Below are positions 13,676 to 14,181 of a stretch of 14,181 nucleotides of DNA, piece after piece; the stretch's first letter is position 1; every line of letters begins with the position of its first letter. The notes below the pieces were generated by a model. The model was not told where the DNA came from and searched no databases. It saw only the letters and a program-made list of their open reading frames with translations. A program made the position numbers and the translations under genes. Source of the DNA: Ruminococcus sp. CAG:403 (GTDB lineage: Bacteria > Bacillota > Clostridia > Oscillospirales > Ruminococcaceae); assembly GCA_000437255.1 (NCBI GenBank), contig FR899087.1:10362-24542 (forward strand), given 5' to 3'.

Positions 13676-14181
13676 TTAATATTTCAAAAGCTCCAGCCGC
13701 TTGTCCAATTGGTTGATCGGCGTGCCTTTGGATGCAGTTGCAGAAATCTTCTGCAGAAAAGAATCCAGCGTTTTGGATGGTGTGTACAGCATGGATGCTG
13801 TGCTTTCCTTCTTTTTCTCATCCGGATCTTCTTCAGGAGATTCCTCTGTTTCTTCATCTGGATCTTTTTTTTCGGGTTCTTCTTCTGGCACAAACGGATT
13901 CTTTTTAGAAAAGAGAATGCCGTCTACAAATCCCAGCTGCAATGCTTTTTCTGCATTCATCCACGTTTCTTCATCCATCAGCCTTGCGATCTTATTGCGG
14001 CTGAGATGCGATTTTTCTGCATAAGCATTGATAATGGATTCCTTGACTTCATCCAGAAGTGCAATTGCTTTCTCCATATCTGCCTTGTCGCCCATGGCAC
14101 AGGTCATCGGATTGTGACACATCAGCATTCCGGTCGGTGAAATCAAGGTTTCTTCTCCAGCCATCGCCACCACAGAAGCCG
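13676..14181 (-). CDS. Prohead protease, ClpP-type (5' part outside window)
   Basis: C-terminal part of a head maturation serine protease that cuts the capsid delta domain; the gene runs off the right edge. The visible frame includes the probable catalytic triad: Ser in the ASVVAMAG motif (14174-14176, second full codon in the window), His in MCHNP (14114-14116), and Asp in LMDEETW (13973-13975), with GFVDGIL after it, as in ClpP-like proteases. After the protease domain is a highly acidic, Glu/Asp/Pro-rich tail (EEEPEKKDPDEE...) of about 30 residues, then a short helical end (LDSFLQKISATA). The gene ends 21 bases before the capsid start. The domain is clear even though the N-terminus is missing. 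Protease-scaffold behaviour of the acidic tail is only inference. Confidence 0.88.
   Translation of the reverse strand, partial: ASVVAMAGEETLISPTGMLMCHNPMTCAMGDKADMEKAIALLDEVKESIINAYAEKSHLSRNKIARLMDEETWMNAEKALQLGFVDGILFSKKNPFVPEEEPEKKDPDEETEESPEEDPDEKKKESTASMLYTPSKTLDSFLQKISATASKGTPINQLDKRLELLKY

Noticed and set aside
13856..13873. A second run of eight A bases (minus strand) in the protease gene, with the slippery form A AAA AAA
   Set aside because: The -1 frame reaches TGA after three codons and leads to no other gene, so programmed frameshifting is unlikely; it may only be a weak slip site.
12716..14140. Long open frame of 474 codons on the plus strand opposite capsid and protease genes
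   Set aside because: It is the antisense of two clearly recognisable genes. It has no ribosome binding site of the quality seen elsewhere, and its Cys/Phe/Leu-rich translation resembles no family.

Overview
The window is the late structural region of a temperate siphophage (HK97-type capsid, long flexible tail), most likely an integrated prophage of a Gram-positive Clostridia/Ruminococcaceae-type gut bacterium. The host call is an inference from strong GGAGG ribosome binding sites, roughly 48% GC in the lines counted, BspA-type leucine-rich repeats and the family make-up of the genes. The genus cannot be named from the sequence alone.

The late genes lie on the minus strand and are read from right to left. 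The order is ClpP-type prohead protease (cut by the right edge), major capsid protein, gp6-like connector, head closure protein, HK97 gp10-like protein, a probable tail terminator, major tail protein, tail assembly chaperone G with its -1 frameshift extension T, tape measure protein, distal tail protein (Dit), a ReqiPepy6 gp37-like baseplate hub, a leucine-rich-repeat tail protein, a collagen-like fibre and the first codons of a holin (cut by the left edge). Genes touch or overlap (ATGA or TGATG junctions, ribosome binding sites inside the preceding stop region), so this is one translationally coupled late transcript covering head assembly, connector, tail tube, baseplate, receptor binding and lysis.

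Two cassettes break the pattern. Both lie on the plus strand, one at each end of the tape measure gene. The first, between the T reading frame and the tape measure gene, is a RelB/DinJ-type antitoxin and RelE/ParE-type toxin pair. The second, between the tape measure gene and Dit, is a single AT-rich lipoprotein gene of unknown function. Each starts just upstream of the ribosome binding site of the next late gene and ends against the stop codon of the previous one. Each carries its own extended -10 promoter, and the two promoters share an identical 15-base core, GTGTGGTATAATAAA. They look like lysogenic-conversion 'morons' expressed from the prophage while the late operon is silent. They are antisense to the late transcript, which must cross both.

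The most notable points are this paired cassette architecture, a lipoprotein beside the tape measure gene (a candidate for superinfection exclusion), a toxin-antitoxin pair inside the usually contiguous chaperone-tape measure block, a canonical A AAA AAC frameshift site, and a gapless run of 32 eleven-residue repeats in the tape measure protein. No tRNA, CRISPR array, insertion sequence, attachment site or convincing terminator was seen. No stretch above 100 bases lacks a gene.
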